Source: Paenibacillus sp. OV219
GTDB lineage: Bacteria; Bacillota; Bacilli; Paenibacillales; Paenibacillaceae
Reading direction: 5' to 3'
DNA: 64,000 bases
Assembly: GCF_900110075.1 (NCBI RefSeq)
Contig: NZ_FOCJ01000013.1
Span: 62,001-126,000 of the forward strand
A program made the position numbers and the translations under genes. Shown piece after piece: positions 16,704 through 25,046 of this stretch (positions within the stretch are counted from its first letter, which is position 1; each line of letters begins with the position of its first letter). The notes under the pieces are model-generated. The model had not been told where the DNA came from. It was given only the letters and a program-made list of their open reading frames with translations, and did no database searches.

Positions 16704-17813
16704 TTGCGGTACAAGAGGTACAGGAGGCATGTCAAGAAATTTAGCCGGGGGCGCATTAATGGCCACAAGGCTGGCTGGGCGGCTGGTTGGAGACTCGGCG
16801 CGTGTAAAGGCATTGCCGAAAGTACGACCCCGCCAACGGATAAGATACGAGAATATCGAGTTATGTTTATACCGCAAGGCTTCGAGGCTATCGATGCAGG
16901 AGTTACTGAAGCGCTGAGGAGAAACGTTCGAGAGCTTCATGTTGTCGATGCGAAGGAAATGCTTCAGAAGGCGCAAGAGATTCGTCCCAGTCTTGTCCTC
17001 GTATTGAATGGGCTGCATGTGTTTCCGGCAGAGCATTTGGAACATATCGCCCTCATTCGCAGCATGGGAATCCTTACAGCCGTCTGGTTTGCAGACGATC
17101 CCTATGTCACGGATTTGACTGTGGAACATGCGACTCGATATGATTTTGTATTCACGCATGAGCGAACTTGCGAGCAGCTGTACAGGAATAACGGATCTCC
17201 ACAGGCATTCCATTTGCCGCTTGCTGCACACTTTGATTTGTATCAACCCATGCATGTCCCTCCGCAATATCAGGTGGATATTTGCTTTGTTGGGGTAGCA
17301 TTCTGGAATCGTGTGCATCTCTTCGACGAGCTAGCTCCTTATTTGAAGAACAAGAAAGTACTTATTGCAGGCTCCGGGTGGATCCGCCTAAAGAATCATG
17401 AGATGTTGAAACCCTTCATTCATGACGGTTGGCTTGACGTGGCGGAGTCGATCAAATATTACAATGGCGCCAAAATTGTCATCAATCTACACCGAACAGC
17501 TGAAAGTAGAGTAGATAATGCGAACGGCTATAGCTGGCCTGCTGAATCCATAAATCCCCGAACATTTGAAATTGCTGCTGCAGGTGCTTTTCAGCTAACC
17601 GATTTACGAAGTGAATTGCCGCAATTCTATCATGTTGGTACCGAAATCGTTGCTTATGAGAACGCTGCTCAGCTTATAGAGCAATTGGAGTATTACTTGC
17701 GCAATGATAAAGAGAGACTTCAGATTGCCGCAAGAGGATACCGTCGAACGCTTCGTCAGCATACCTTCTCGAGCCGAATTCAATCGATGTTAGATATTAT
17801 CGGACTAAAGTAG
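16704..17813 (+). CDS. CgeB-like spore glycosyltransferase
   Basis: 369 residues. The body resembles CgeB/DUF3880-type proteins: RPSLVLVLNGLHVFP, GILTAVWFADDPYVTD (the W-F-x-D-D-P-Y block), DFVFTHERTCEQLY, VDICFVGVAFWNRV and INPRTFEIAAAGAFQLTDLR (C-terminal GT-like N-x-R-x-F-E). CgeB acts in the mother cell to glycosylate the spore surface in Bacillus. The start TTG 16704 has AAGGGTGAT just upstream; the N-terminal 35 residues are basic (RYKRYRRHVKKFSRGR), echoing the basic tails of the glycosyltransferase at 4173. Terminator follows. Confidence 0.82.
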   Translation: MRYKRYRRHVKKFSRGRINGHKAGWAAGWRLGACKGIAESTTPPTDKIREYRVMFIPQGFEAIDAGVTEALRRNVRELHVVDAKEMLQKAQEIRPSLVLVLNGLHVFPAEHLEHIALIRSMGILTAVWFADDPYVTDLTVEHATRYDFVFTHERTCEQLYRNNGSPQAFHLPLAAHFDLYQPMHVPPQYQVDICFVGVAFWNRVHLFDELAPYLKNKKVLIAGSGWIRLKNHEMLKPFIHDGWLDVAESIKYYNGAKIVINLHRTAESRVDNANGYSWPAESINPRTFEIAAAGAFQLTDLRSELPQFYHVGTEIVAYENAAQLIEQLEYYLRNDKERLQIAARGYRRTLRQHTFSSRIQSMLDIIGLK

Positions 17814-17840
17814 CCGGCATGCTTGGCTGCTTTTTTTATT
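17811..17840 (+). terminator. Rho-independent terminator
   Basis: GTAGCC-GGCATGCTT-GGCTGC followed by TTTTTTT at the CgeB-like gene's stop. Confidence 0.7.
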
Positions 17841-17913
17841 TGAACGAACGGGCAGATGGTCAGATTCGTGGTAAACTATCCGAGATACGAATTCTGAGGG
17901 GATGACAGGAACT

Positions 17914-18855
17914 GTGAAAGACGCCGTAGTTATGTTAGCAGAACGAATCGCATACGGTTTTCTTGGTGAAGAATTACAAGATTGCTACCAAATCGTAGGA
18001 AAAGGCTTCGTAAATCAAGTTTGTGTTGTAGAAACAGAGACACGCAAATTCGTCGTTCGCATGAACGATGCAGGTACATATCCAAGCTATGTGAAAGAAA
18101 AATGGTGTATGGAACAAGCAGCCGCAGTCGGCATTCCTGGACCTGAGGTGTTGTCCATTGGGGTCATTGATGAAACCGCATACATGATTCAATCATTCGT
18201 TGAAGGAGACAACGGGTTAGACAGCACGGTTCCAACGACCGATGTTTGGAGGCAGATTGGCAATTATACCAAGCGCATTCATTCGATCCAAGTGAAAGGC
18301 CATGGTGATAATCTGATTGATCCTGTCGATGGAGTATTTCATTCACCTGGTCATCCGGGGTCGGATGGTAGCTGGCTCGGATATATTCAGTATAATATTA
18401 ATAGTTTGACGGAGAGTGATCGGTTAATTGAGCTTGGCGTAGTCACTTTGGCGAAATCGCAAAGAGTACGTGAGCTGTTTGAGAACTTGAAGAAAGTATC
18501 GTTCCGCTTCGGTTTAACCCATGGAGATATATCGCTCAAGAATACGATCGTAAATCAGGCTGGACAGGTTATATTAATAGATTGGGGCAATGCGGATGTA
18601 AGTCCAGTACCGCATGGAGATATTAATGTGGTGATGCAGAGCCAAATGCTAGGACTGGCAGAAGGTCCGAATAATGAAGATTTCGATGCATTCTTAGACG
18701 GATACGGTATCAGTGTCGATTGCCTTCCTGAGATGCGCCAGTTAATGCTGTTAAAAGCATTCGATACCCTCCGTTGGGCGATTGATAGATGTCCTGACCG
18801 GATAGAGTCTTACGCTGCGTTCGCCAAGCAAGTTGTTGATATGATTATAGATTAG
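17914..18855 (+). CDS. Phosphotransferase of the aminoglycoside/choline kinase fold
   Basis: 313 residues from GTG 17914 (GAGGGG 12 bases upstream; ATG 17902 would abut that site). Kinase features: a glycine-rich IVGKGFVNQVCVVE loop, the catalytic HGDISLKN (Brenner motif H-G-D-x4-N) near residue 208, and the Mg-binding LIDWGNAD. An ATP-dependent small-molecule kinase; substrate unknown. Expected to be cytosolic and monocistronic. Confidence 0.85.
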   Translation: MKDAVVMLAERIAYGFLGEELQDCYQIVGKGFVNQVCVVETETRKFVVRMNDAGTYPSYVKEKWCMEQAAAVGIPGPEVLSIGVIDETAYMIQSFVEGDNGLDSTVPTTDVWRQIGNYTKRIHSIQVKGHGDNLIDPVDGVFHSPGHPGSDGSWLGYIQYNINSLTESDRLIELGVVTLAKSQRVRELFENLKKVSFRFGLTHGDISLKNTIVNQAGQVILIDWGNADVSPVPHGDINVVMQSQMLGLAEGPNNEDFDAFLDGYGISVDCLPEMRQLMLLKAFDTLRWAIDRCPDRIESYAAFAKQVVDMIID

Positions 18856-18942
18856 CTAAATTAAGCCGCTACTCGTCAATCAGGCACCATCCGGACACTG
18901 GGCGAATATCCTACCTTTGTTATCGCGAAAGGAGGATTCACT

Positions 18943-19842
18943 ATGCTTCCCGGTTATCCTTATTACGGTTATGAGGAGCGCTGTCGGCAGGTACCGATCA
19001 CATTCCCGCCACAGCATCAGAATGTGCAGCCTGGTCTCGAATACTTAATGAACCCGACGCCGATATCTGATAATCCCTCCTATAAAGGCAGCGGCAAAAT
19101 GAACGGTAAAATTGCAATCATTACAGGTGGCGACAGCGGCATCGGTCGTGCGATCGCGATTGGCTTCGCCAAAGAAGGCGCGGACATGGCCATCGTCTAT
19201 TTGTATGAACGCGAGGACGCGGAAGCGACGAGAAGAATGGTCGCTCAGAATGGACGCAAATGTTTGTTGATTGAAGGAGATTTGCGCGATCCTGCCTTCT
19301 CTCCGGAGGTTGTTCGTAGAACGATTGAGTGCTACGGCAAGCTCGATGTGCTTGTCATGGGTCAAGGCGTCCAGTATCCGCAGGATTGCATAACGGATAT
19401 CTCGAATGAGCAGATGGAGCAAACGTATCGAACGAATATTTTTCCCATGTTTTATATGGTGAAGGCGGCATATCCTTACCTCAAGTCTGGAAGCTCGATT
19501 ATCTCCACGGCTTCCGTCACCGCTTATGCCGGCGCACCGCTCCTGGTCGATTACTCGTCAACGAAAGGCGCGATCGTGTCGTTCACCCGATCATTATCGT
19601 TGCAGCTTGCATGCAAAGGTATTCGCGTCAACGCGGTAGCACCAGGCCCGATCTGGACGCCGCTGATCGTATCGAGCTATTCGGCAGAGTACGTGAAGAC
19701 GTTCGGGCTTGAGACGGCAATGAAGCGCGCAGGCCAGCCGTTTGAGCTTGCGCCGACTTATATTTACTTGGCATCCGACGATTCGTCATTCGTTACGGGG
19801 CAAGTGCTGCATGTGAATGGCGGGATAATGACTGAAACATAA
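18943..19842 (+). CDS. Short-chain dehydrogenase/reductase, general-stress type
   Basis: 299 residues with an N-terminal extension of about 50 residues (PP-Q-H-Q-x3-Q-P-G...M-N-P-T-P) typical of the GSP39/YdaD/YhdF group. TGGDSGIGRAIA is the cofactor motif, STASVTAYAG the catalytic Ser region, and YSSTK the catalytic Tyr/Lys. VNAVAPGPIWTPL follows. NAD(P)-dependent oxidoreductase; physiological substrate unknown. Relatives in Bacillus are induced by general stress or in spores; no sigma-B promoter could be placed here with confidence. Confidence 0.9.
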   Translation: MLPGYPYYGYEERCRQVPITFPPQHQNVQPGLEYLMNPTPISDNPSYKGSGKMNGKIAIITGGDSGIGRAIAIGFAKEGADMAIVYLYEREDAEATRRMVAQNGRKCLLIEGDLRDPAFSPEVVRRTIECYGKLDVLVMGQGVQYPQDCITDISNEQMEQTYRTNIFPMFYMVKAAYPYLKSGSSIISTASVTAYAGAPLLVDYSSTKGAIVSFTRSLSLQLACKGIRVNAVAPGPIWTPLIVSSYSAEYVKTFGLETAMKRAGQPFELAPTYIYLASDDSSFVTGQVLHVNGGIMTET

Positions 19843-19876
19843 TGGAAGACACGTAATGGTATAGATATCATAATCG

Positions 19877-19905
19877 GCTTCGCTCTTGACGGGCGAAGTT
19901 TTTTT
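19877..19905 (+). terminator. Rho-independent terminator
   Basis: CTTCGC-TCTTGACGG-GCGAAG followed by TTTTTTT after the dehydrogenase gene. Confidence 0.8.
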
Positions 19906-19969
19906 GTCATTTACAGCTCCATGTTCTTCAATTAAGATGGATGAAATTACCACTGGAGGTGTTCGCTAT

Positions 19970-20741
19970 ATGGAAGAAATCATTGATTACTATTCTAGCT
20001 TTGACGAGTGGGGGAGGCTTGACCGGGAGCCGCTTGAGTTCAACGTGAACCTACATTACATTCAGTCGAATCTGCCTATAGCCGGACACATTCTAGATAA
20101 TGGAGCAGGTCCAGGCAAATATGCGATGGAACTGGCGAAGCTTGGCTACCAGATTACGCTTAGCGATTTGACACCAAGATTGGTGGAGGTTGCCGAGGCG
20201 AAGGCGGGGGAACTGGGGTTAATCGAACAATTTGCTAGTTTCCTCGTGCAGGATGCTAGAAACTTAAGTAAGCTTGAGAGCAATCAATTCGACGCATCGC
20301 TTATGTTAGGTGCAAGCGTTACAAGAGTTGCATCGTGTAACGAAGACGGGCGGCCTCGTATTCGTTGCCGTTCGGCCTCGGACAACTCAGCTTCTCTCGG
20401 CATTGTTGACGCCTACACAATGGAAGCCGCTCGATCAAGTCGCGGCGATACGAGACTTCATGCAGTCTGGCGTGTTTAATCATACGGATAAAGGCAGGTA
20501 CACGGGCGCTTATTTCTTCAACATCGAGGATGTAAATCCTTTCTTCGAGCAGCAAGGCTTTGAGACGATTCAATTAATCACTTCCAAAGGGATAGGAGGC
20601 CAATTAACGGAGGAGCATTGGGCATATTGGCGCGAACGCGGAGAAGAGGGCGAAATCATGGAGCTTGTCTACGAATCGGCGAAAGACCCGTACTTGCTCG
20701 GAACTGCATCGCATCTGTTGTATATTGGTCGGAAGAAGTAA
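19970..20741 (+). pseudogene. SAM-dependent methyltransferase remnant, frame disrupted
   Basis: ATG 19970 (GGAGGTG 8 bases upstream) encodes a good N-terminal half: ILDNGAGPGKYAMELA (motif I), LSDLTPRLVEVA, and up to FDASLMLG. The frame then runs into out-of-phase sequence ending at 20479, while the true continuation ALQELHRVTKTGGLVFVAVRP lies in another frame from about 20311 to the stop at 20741. Relatives have about a dozen residues (the motif IV block around LGPxYHL) at the joint, so a small out-of-frame deletion near 20308-20316 removed it. The rest is intact. A sequencing error alone would not account for the missing motif. Confidence 0.78.
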
Positions 20742-20762
20742 ACCTGTAAGGAGGAACAGCAA

Positions 20763-21433
20763 ATGGATCAGATACTGAACGAGTTAATGTGAGCGAGAAC
20801 TGTCACATAGAAGCGATGGGAAAAGCAGTTGGTGAGCTAAGCGTTGCATTCGCTACATTATCAGATAAGGGAACGACCGAAACAGCGCCGTTGTCGTTTT
20901 GTGAATTGGATACGCTTCACCCGCTTAGCGGCACAGCTGCGCTGGTCGACTTTATCCAGAATCCTCCGTTTGAAATAAAGCGAGAAGGTGTCGCGCGGGT
21001 TCGTCAACTGTTGAATGAGCTAAAGGAACGTCACACTGAGCTTGAGCGCTTGCCTCGCCAGATTGTACACCATGATTTATTAATCTTCAATTTACTTACT
21101 CGTAGTGATGGGACGATGAGCGGAGTACTGGATTTTGATTTCGCGAGTCGGGATATAAGGGCGATAGAGCTTGCAGTTTGTTTGAATCATCTTCTCCAAT
21201 TCCATCCTGGGCTGTTGGAGCCAGTCAGAATATTTATGAAGGTTTTTTCTGCGGAAATGAGACTGAATGCGGATGAGATGAAGCAGTTGCCCTTCCTGAT
21301 GAACATCTATTATGTTGCTCTTCTAACGATCTATGTTGGACAACATGCTTCAGGGAAAGATGTACAGCATGCGTTTACTTATATTTTTGGAGCAACTGAT
21401 TCTAATGTCCAATTGGCTAGTAGATCACAGTGA
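20763..21433 (+). pseudogene. APH-type phosphotransferase remnant missing its N-lobe
   Basis: A strong ribosome site (AAGGAGG) precedes ATG 20763, but the frame stops after nine codons (TGA 20790). A second frame from about 20789 to 21433 encodes the C-lobe of a kinase-like phosphotransferase: IVHHDLLIFNLL (H-x-D-x4-N catalytic motif) and GVLDFDFASRDIRAIELA (Mg-binding Asp). The whole ATP-binding N-lobe is absent, so the gene kept both ends but lost several hundred bases internally. It cannot be an active kinase. Confidence 0.78.
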
Positions 21434-21536
21434 CAGTCTGATCGAGCTAGTATGCACTTCCAGCTAGTGGCTACATTGGAAGGAACAGAATGATCCACTC
21501 CTATTAAGTTGAAAGCCACCGCATTGAATAAAAATA

Positions 21537-21580
21537 GGGCTGTCTCAGAAGTCATCTAGGATGACTTTCGGGACAGCCCT
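21537..21580 (-). terminator. Strong terminator of the LysM gene
   Basis: On the minus strand GGGCTGTC...AAAGTCATC-CTA-GATGACTT...GACAGCCC is followed by TATTTTTATT. The arms run from 21537 to 21579. Confidence 0.85.
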
Positions 21581-21599
21581 TTATGCATGGAAACGCTTC

Positions 21600-21983
21600 T
21601 TACTGCTGCGCCATCGAACCTTGCGGATTTTGCATAGCTTGAGCAGGCATCTCGGAGTATGATTTTTGGCAAACCATGTTCGAAATGCGAGGAATGTAGA
21701 TCGTTTCCCCTTTTTTCATCTGGCTTTGATTCACTTGCGGGTTCGCCTCTTCCAGAATGGTGTGAGGCATGTTGTACTTGTGGCAAATGCTTGCAAACGT
21801 GTCACCGGATTGGACTTGGTGAGTGGCGAAAACCATGTCCTCTGTCTTACCGTCACGCCAGAACGGGAAGAACGGCGAAAAGAAGAAGAACGGGAACAAG
21901 AAGCGGTTCGGGAAGAATGGATGACCGAACGGGCGGAAGAACGGACGGCCAAATCCGCCGCCAGGGAAAAATCCACGATCCAT
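21600..21983 (-). CDS. LysM domain protein with Phe/Pro/Gly-rich N-terminus
   Basis: 127 residues from ATG 21983 (GGAGGT 6 bases upstream). The N-terminal 45 residues are extraordinarily rich in Phe, Pro, Gly and Arg (GGGFGRPFFRPFGHPFFP). A single LysM domain follows at about 52-96: THQVQSGDTFASICHKYNMP ... LEEANPQV ... MKKGETIYIPR. LysM binds peptidoglycan or spore cortex, so the protein probably sits in the spore coat/cortex or cell wall. No classical signal peptide, as is usual for spore proteins made in the mother cell. Confidence 0.85.
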   Translation of the reverse strand: MDRGFFPGGGFGRPFFRPFGHPFFPNRFLFPFFFFSPFFPFWRDGKTEDMVFATHQVQSGDTFASICHKYNMPHTILEEANPQVNQSQMKKGETIYIPRISNMVCQKSYSEMPAQAMQNPQGSMAQQ

Positions 21984-22112
21984 TAAGTTACCTCCATATA
22001 AAAAGATGGTTATTCGACTATATAGCATATCGCGGCTCCTGCGGATTTGTACCACGTCCATGTAAAATAGGCGCACGGGCCTGTTTAAGGTAGGCGACAC
22101 ACTGCGCTTAGC

Positions 22113-22131
22113 AGTGGCATGAATCTTGCTT
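22113..22131 (+). promoter_or_regulatory. Sigma-54 (-24/-12) promoter of gabT
   Basis: TGGCAT-GAATC-TTGCT: GG and GC dinucleotides are separated by exactly 10 bases as sigma-54 requires, and -12 TTGCT is a full match to TTGCW. The only mismatch in the -24 element is CAT for CAC. Lies 60 bases before gabT and could drive gabT, the aldehyde dehydrogenase and rpoN. Confidence 0.8.
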
Positions 22132-22189
22132 CAATTCTAGGCAGGTGAAGGTGAGCTAGAGACAAGATGATGTATAGAGGAGTGAGACG

Positions 22190-23551
22190 ATGGAGTCTGT
22201 GCCGAAACGCCAGTTTGTGTCGGTGTCCGTAGACTTTCCTGGACCAGCTGCGAGGAGGCTGCTGGAGTCGAGGAGACAGTTCGTACCGCAGGGGCTGTCG
22301 AACTTGGCGCCGATCTTCGTACAGAAGGCGCAGGGAGCGCTCGTTACGGATGTGGATGGCAATGTGTTTCTTGATTTTGCCGGAGCGATCGGCTCGCTCA
22401 ATGTGGGGCATTGCCCGACGGAGGTGGTCGAAGCGCTGCAGCGGCAAGCGGAGCAATACATTCATAGCTGCTTCCATGTCGCGATGTATGAGCCCTATGT
22501 GAAGCTGGCGGAGAAGCTGGCTGCAATCACGCCAGGTAGCTTCGCGAAGAAGACGATTCTACTCAATAGTGGGGCAGAGGCGGTCGAGAATGCAGTGAAG
22601 ATCGCGCGTAAGTTCACAGGCAAACCCGGAATTGTCTCGTTCTCCCGTGGCTTTCACGGCCGGACGCTGCTTGGCATGTCGCTCACGAGCAAAGTGAAGC
22701 CGTATAAGTTCCAGATGGGACCTTATGCGCCAGCTACGTATAAAGCGATGTATCCCTATCCTTTGTACCGACCGGAAGGGATGACAGAAGAGGCTTATGC
22801 GAGCTTCTGCGTGGAGCAGTTCGAGCAGTTTCTGCTCACGGAAGCGGCGCCCGAGGAGCTGGCTGCTGTTATTATGGAGCCCGTGCAAGGTGAGGGCGGG
22901 TTCATCATTCCGCCAATATCTTATGTGAAAGGGATCTTTGAGATTTGCCGAAAGAACGGTATTCTGTTTATTAGCGATGAAATCCAGACTGGATTCGGCC
23001 GGACAGGGACGATGTTCGCATCGACGCAGTTCGGTATTGAACCGGATCTGATTACGATGTCCAAGTCACTCGCAGCCGGAGTGCCGATTAGCGCTGTAAC
23101 GGGCCGAGCTGAAATCATGGATGCGCCGAGTACAGGCGAGATCGGCGGTACTTACGGGGGGAGCCCACTCGGCTGCGTCGCTGCGCTTGCAGTAATTGAA
23201 CTAATCGAGCGCGAACGATTATGCGAGAGGGCGGTGCAGATTGGAGAGCAGATTCGTAGCTTCTTCGAAACGCTGCGGCAGCAGTATCCGATTATCGCCG
23301 AGGTACGCGGACTTGGGGCGATGTGTGCGCTCGAGTTCACGGACCCAGCAACCGGTGAGCCGCTGAAGGGATTTGTCGCGAAGCTGGTGAAAGCTTGCTA
23401 TGAATCTGGCGTAATCGTACTGAGTGCGGGCATTTACGGCAATGTGCTCCGATTTCTGACACCGCTTGTGATGACTGACGAACAGCTGCATGAAGGGCTG
23501 CAAATTATAAAAGATGCCATCATATCCACTACAGCAATTGAATCGTACTAA
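22190..23551 (+). CDS. gabT: 4-aminobutyrate aminotransferase
   Basis: 453-residue class III aminotransferase. It moves the amino group of GABA (or a related omega-amino acid) to 2-oxoglutarate giving succinate semialdehyde. PLP-binding features: N-S-G-A-E-A-V-E-N-A-V-K, the FISDEIQTGFGRTG Asp, and the catalytic Lys in MSKSLAAGVP. GAGGAGTGAG precedes ATG 22190. Followed 16 bases later by the aldehyde dehydrogenase that would use its product, and preceded by a sigma-54 promoter. In context it should consume the GABA expected from the nearby lysine pathway. Confidence 0.9.
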   Translation: MESVPKRQFVSVSVDFPGPAARRLLESRRQFVPQGLSNLAPIFVQKAQGALVTDVDGNVFLDFAGAIGSLNVGHCPTEVVEALQRQAEQYIHSCFHVAMYEPYVKLAEKLAAITPGSFAKKTILLNSGAEAVENAVKIARKFTGKPGIVSFSRGFHGRTLLGMSLTSKVKPYKFQMGPYAPATYKAMYPYPLYRPEGMTEEAYASFCVEQFEQFLLTEAAPEELAAVIMEPVQGEGGFIIPPISYVKGIFEICRKNGILFISDEIQTGFGRTGTMFASTQFGIEPDLITMSKSLAAGVPISAVTGRAEIMDAPSTGEIGGTYGGSPLGCVAALAVIELIERERLCERAVQIGEQIRSFFETLRQQYPIIAEVRGLGAMCALEFTDPATGEPLKGFVAKLVKACYESGVIVLSAGIYGNVLRFLTPLVMTDEQLHEGLQIIKDAIISTTAIESY

Positions 23552-23567
23552 AGGGGGAGCAACAAAA

Positions 23568-24989
23568 ATGAAGAAACATCTATACATCGGGGGGAAATGG
23601 GTGGAGCCAGGTGCGTATGCACCACTCTATTCCCCCTATTCAGGCGTGCTGCTTGCCGATATTCCGCTCGCAACGAAAGAAGAGACCGAGCGCGCAATTG
23701 CAGCAGCCTATGAAGCGAAGGCGGTCATGGCGAGCATGCCGGCGCACAAACGCGCAGCTATTCTGGAGAAGCTCAGTCAGCTGCTCGCTGAGCGTGCGGA
23801 TGAGGCGGCCAGTCTTATATCACTTGAAGCGGCGAAGCCGATCAAAGCGGCGCGAACGGAAGTGGATCGGACGATCCAGACGTATAAGTTCGCAGCGGAG
23901 GAAGCGAAGCGGGTAACGGGTGAGATGATTCCGCTCGATGCCGCGCCTGGTGGCGAAGGCAGAATCGCGTATACGATGAGGGAGCCGCTTGGCGTCATCG
24001 GCGCGATTACGCCGTTCAACTTCCCGATGAATCTGGTCGCCCACAAGGTTGGGCCAGCGATCGCATCGGGTAATACGATCGTGCTGAAGCCGGCTTCACA
24101 GACGCCTCTGTCGGCGTATTTCCTCGCGGAGCTGCTTGAAGAGGCAGGACTTCCGGCCGGCGCGCTTAATGTGGTCACCGGCTCAGGCGCTGTGATCGGC
24201 GATGTCATCGTACAGGATGAGCGTGTAAAGGCAATCTCGTTCACAGGCAGCCCGAAGGTTGGTATCGGCATACGTAATCGGGCGGGGCTCAAGCGGGTAG
24301 CGCTTGAGCTCGGATCGAATTCGGCGCTTATCGTCGATAAAGAGGTGCCGCTTACGAAGCTCATTCCACGCTGCGTTCAGGGTGCTTTTGCCTATCAGGG
24401 TCAGGTTTGCATCTCGCTTCAGCGCATCTATGTGCACAATGAGATCTATGAGGAATTCGTAGAACAGTTCACAGCAGCTGCCGGCGGGCTCAAACTTGGT
24501 GATCCGCTTGATCCGAATACCGATCTGACATCGATGATTACGAAACAGGATACGACAAGAGCGCTAGCTTGGATTGAGGAAGCCGTTCTGGAAGGCGCAC
24601 AGCTGGCATATGGAGGAACGACCACGAATGGGATGGTGCTGCCGACGGTGTTGCTCGAAGTCGACCGTACAGCTAAAGTGTCGTGCGAAGAGGTTTTCGC
24701 GCCAATTGTAATAATTAACCGTATCCAGGATGTCGGCGAAGGGATTGCGCACATTAACGACTCGCGTTATGGGCTGCATGCAGGCATTTACACGAACAAC
24801 ATTCATACGGCTTTTGAAGCTGTGGAGAAGCTGCATGTCGGCGGTGTCCTCATCAACGACATTCCAACGTTCCGGGTTGATCATATGCCGTACGGCGGGG
24901 TGAAGGAGAGCGGCATCGGCCGTGAAGGGGTGAAGTATGCGATTGAAGAAATGACGGAGCTGAAAACCGTTATTATTAATCGGACCTAG
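23568..24989 (+). CDS. Aldehyde dehydrogenase (succinate-semialdehyde type)
   Basis: 473 residues. NAD(P)-dependent oxidation of an aldehyde to acid: the catalytic Cys is in YQGQVCISLQRIYV, the general-base Glu in VALELGSNSALIV, cofactor residues in ITPFNFPMNLVAHKVGPA and SFTGSPKVG. ATG 23568 follows AAGGGGGA. Directly downstream of gabT, so succinate semialdehyde to succinate is the likely reaction (gabD-like), although C-I-S at the active site is also seen in lactaldehyde and phosphonate-linked dehydrogenases. Specificity is an inference from context. Confidence 0.88.
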   Translation: MKKHLYIGGKWVEPGAYAPLYSPYSGVLLADIPLATKEETERAIAAAYEAKAVMASMPAHKRAAILEKLSQLLAERADEAASLISLEAAKPIKAARTEVDRTIQTYKFAAEEAKRVTGEMIPLDAAPGGEGRIAYTMREPLGVIGAITPFNFPMNLVAHKVGPAIASGNTIVLKPASQTPLSAYFLAELLEEAGLPAGALNVVTGSGAVIGDVIVQDERVKAISFTGSPKVGIGIRNRAGLKRVALELGSNSALIVDKEVPLTKLIPRCVQGAFAYQGQVCISLQRIYVHNEIYEEFVEQFTAAAGGLKLGDPLDPNTDLTSMITKQDTTRALAWIEEAVLEGAQLAYGGTTTNGMVLPTVLLEVDRTAKVSCEEVFAPIVIINRIQDVGEGIAHINDSRYGLHAGIYTNNIHTAFEAVEKLHVGGVLINDIPTFRVDHMPYGGVKESGIGREGVKYAIEEMTELKTVIINRT

Positions 24990-25046
24990 CTGTAGGCGAA
25001 TACAATATAAGGATCGAGCAAGAGCCACATGAGGCAGGTGATCTTT

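Noticed and set aside
21659-22093. Basic plus-strand frames opposite the LysM gene
   Set aside because: Antisense to the Phe/Pro/Gly-rich LysM protein, whose ribosome site, domain and terminator are all clear.
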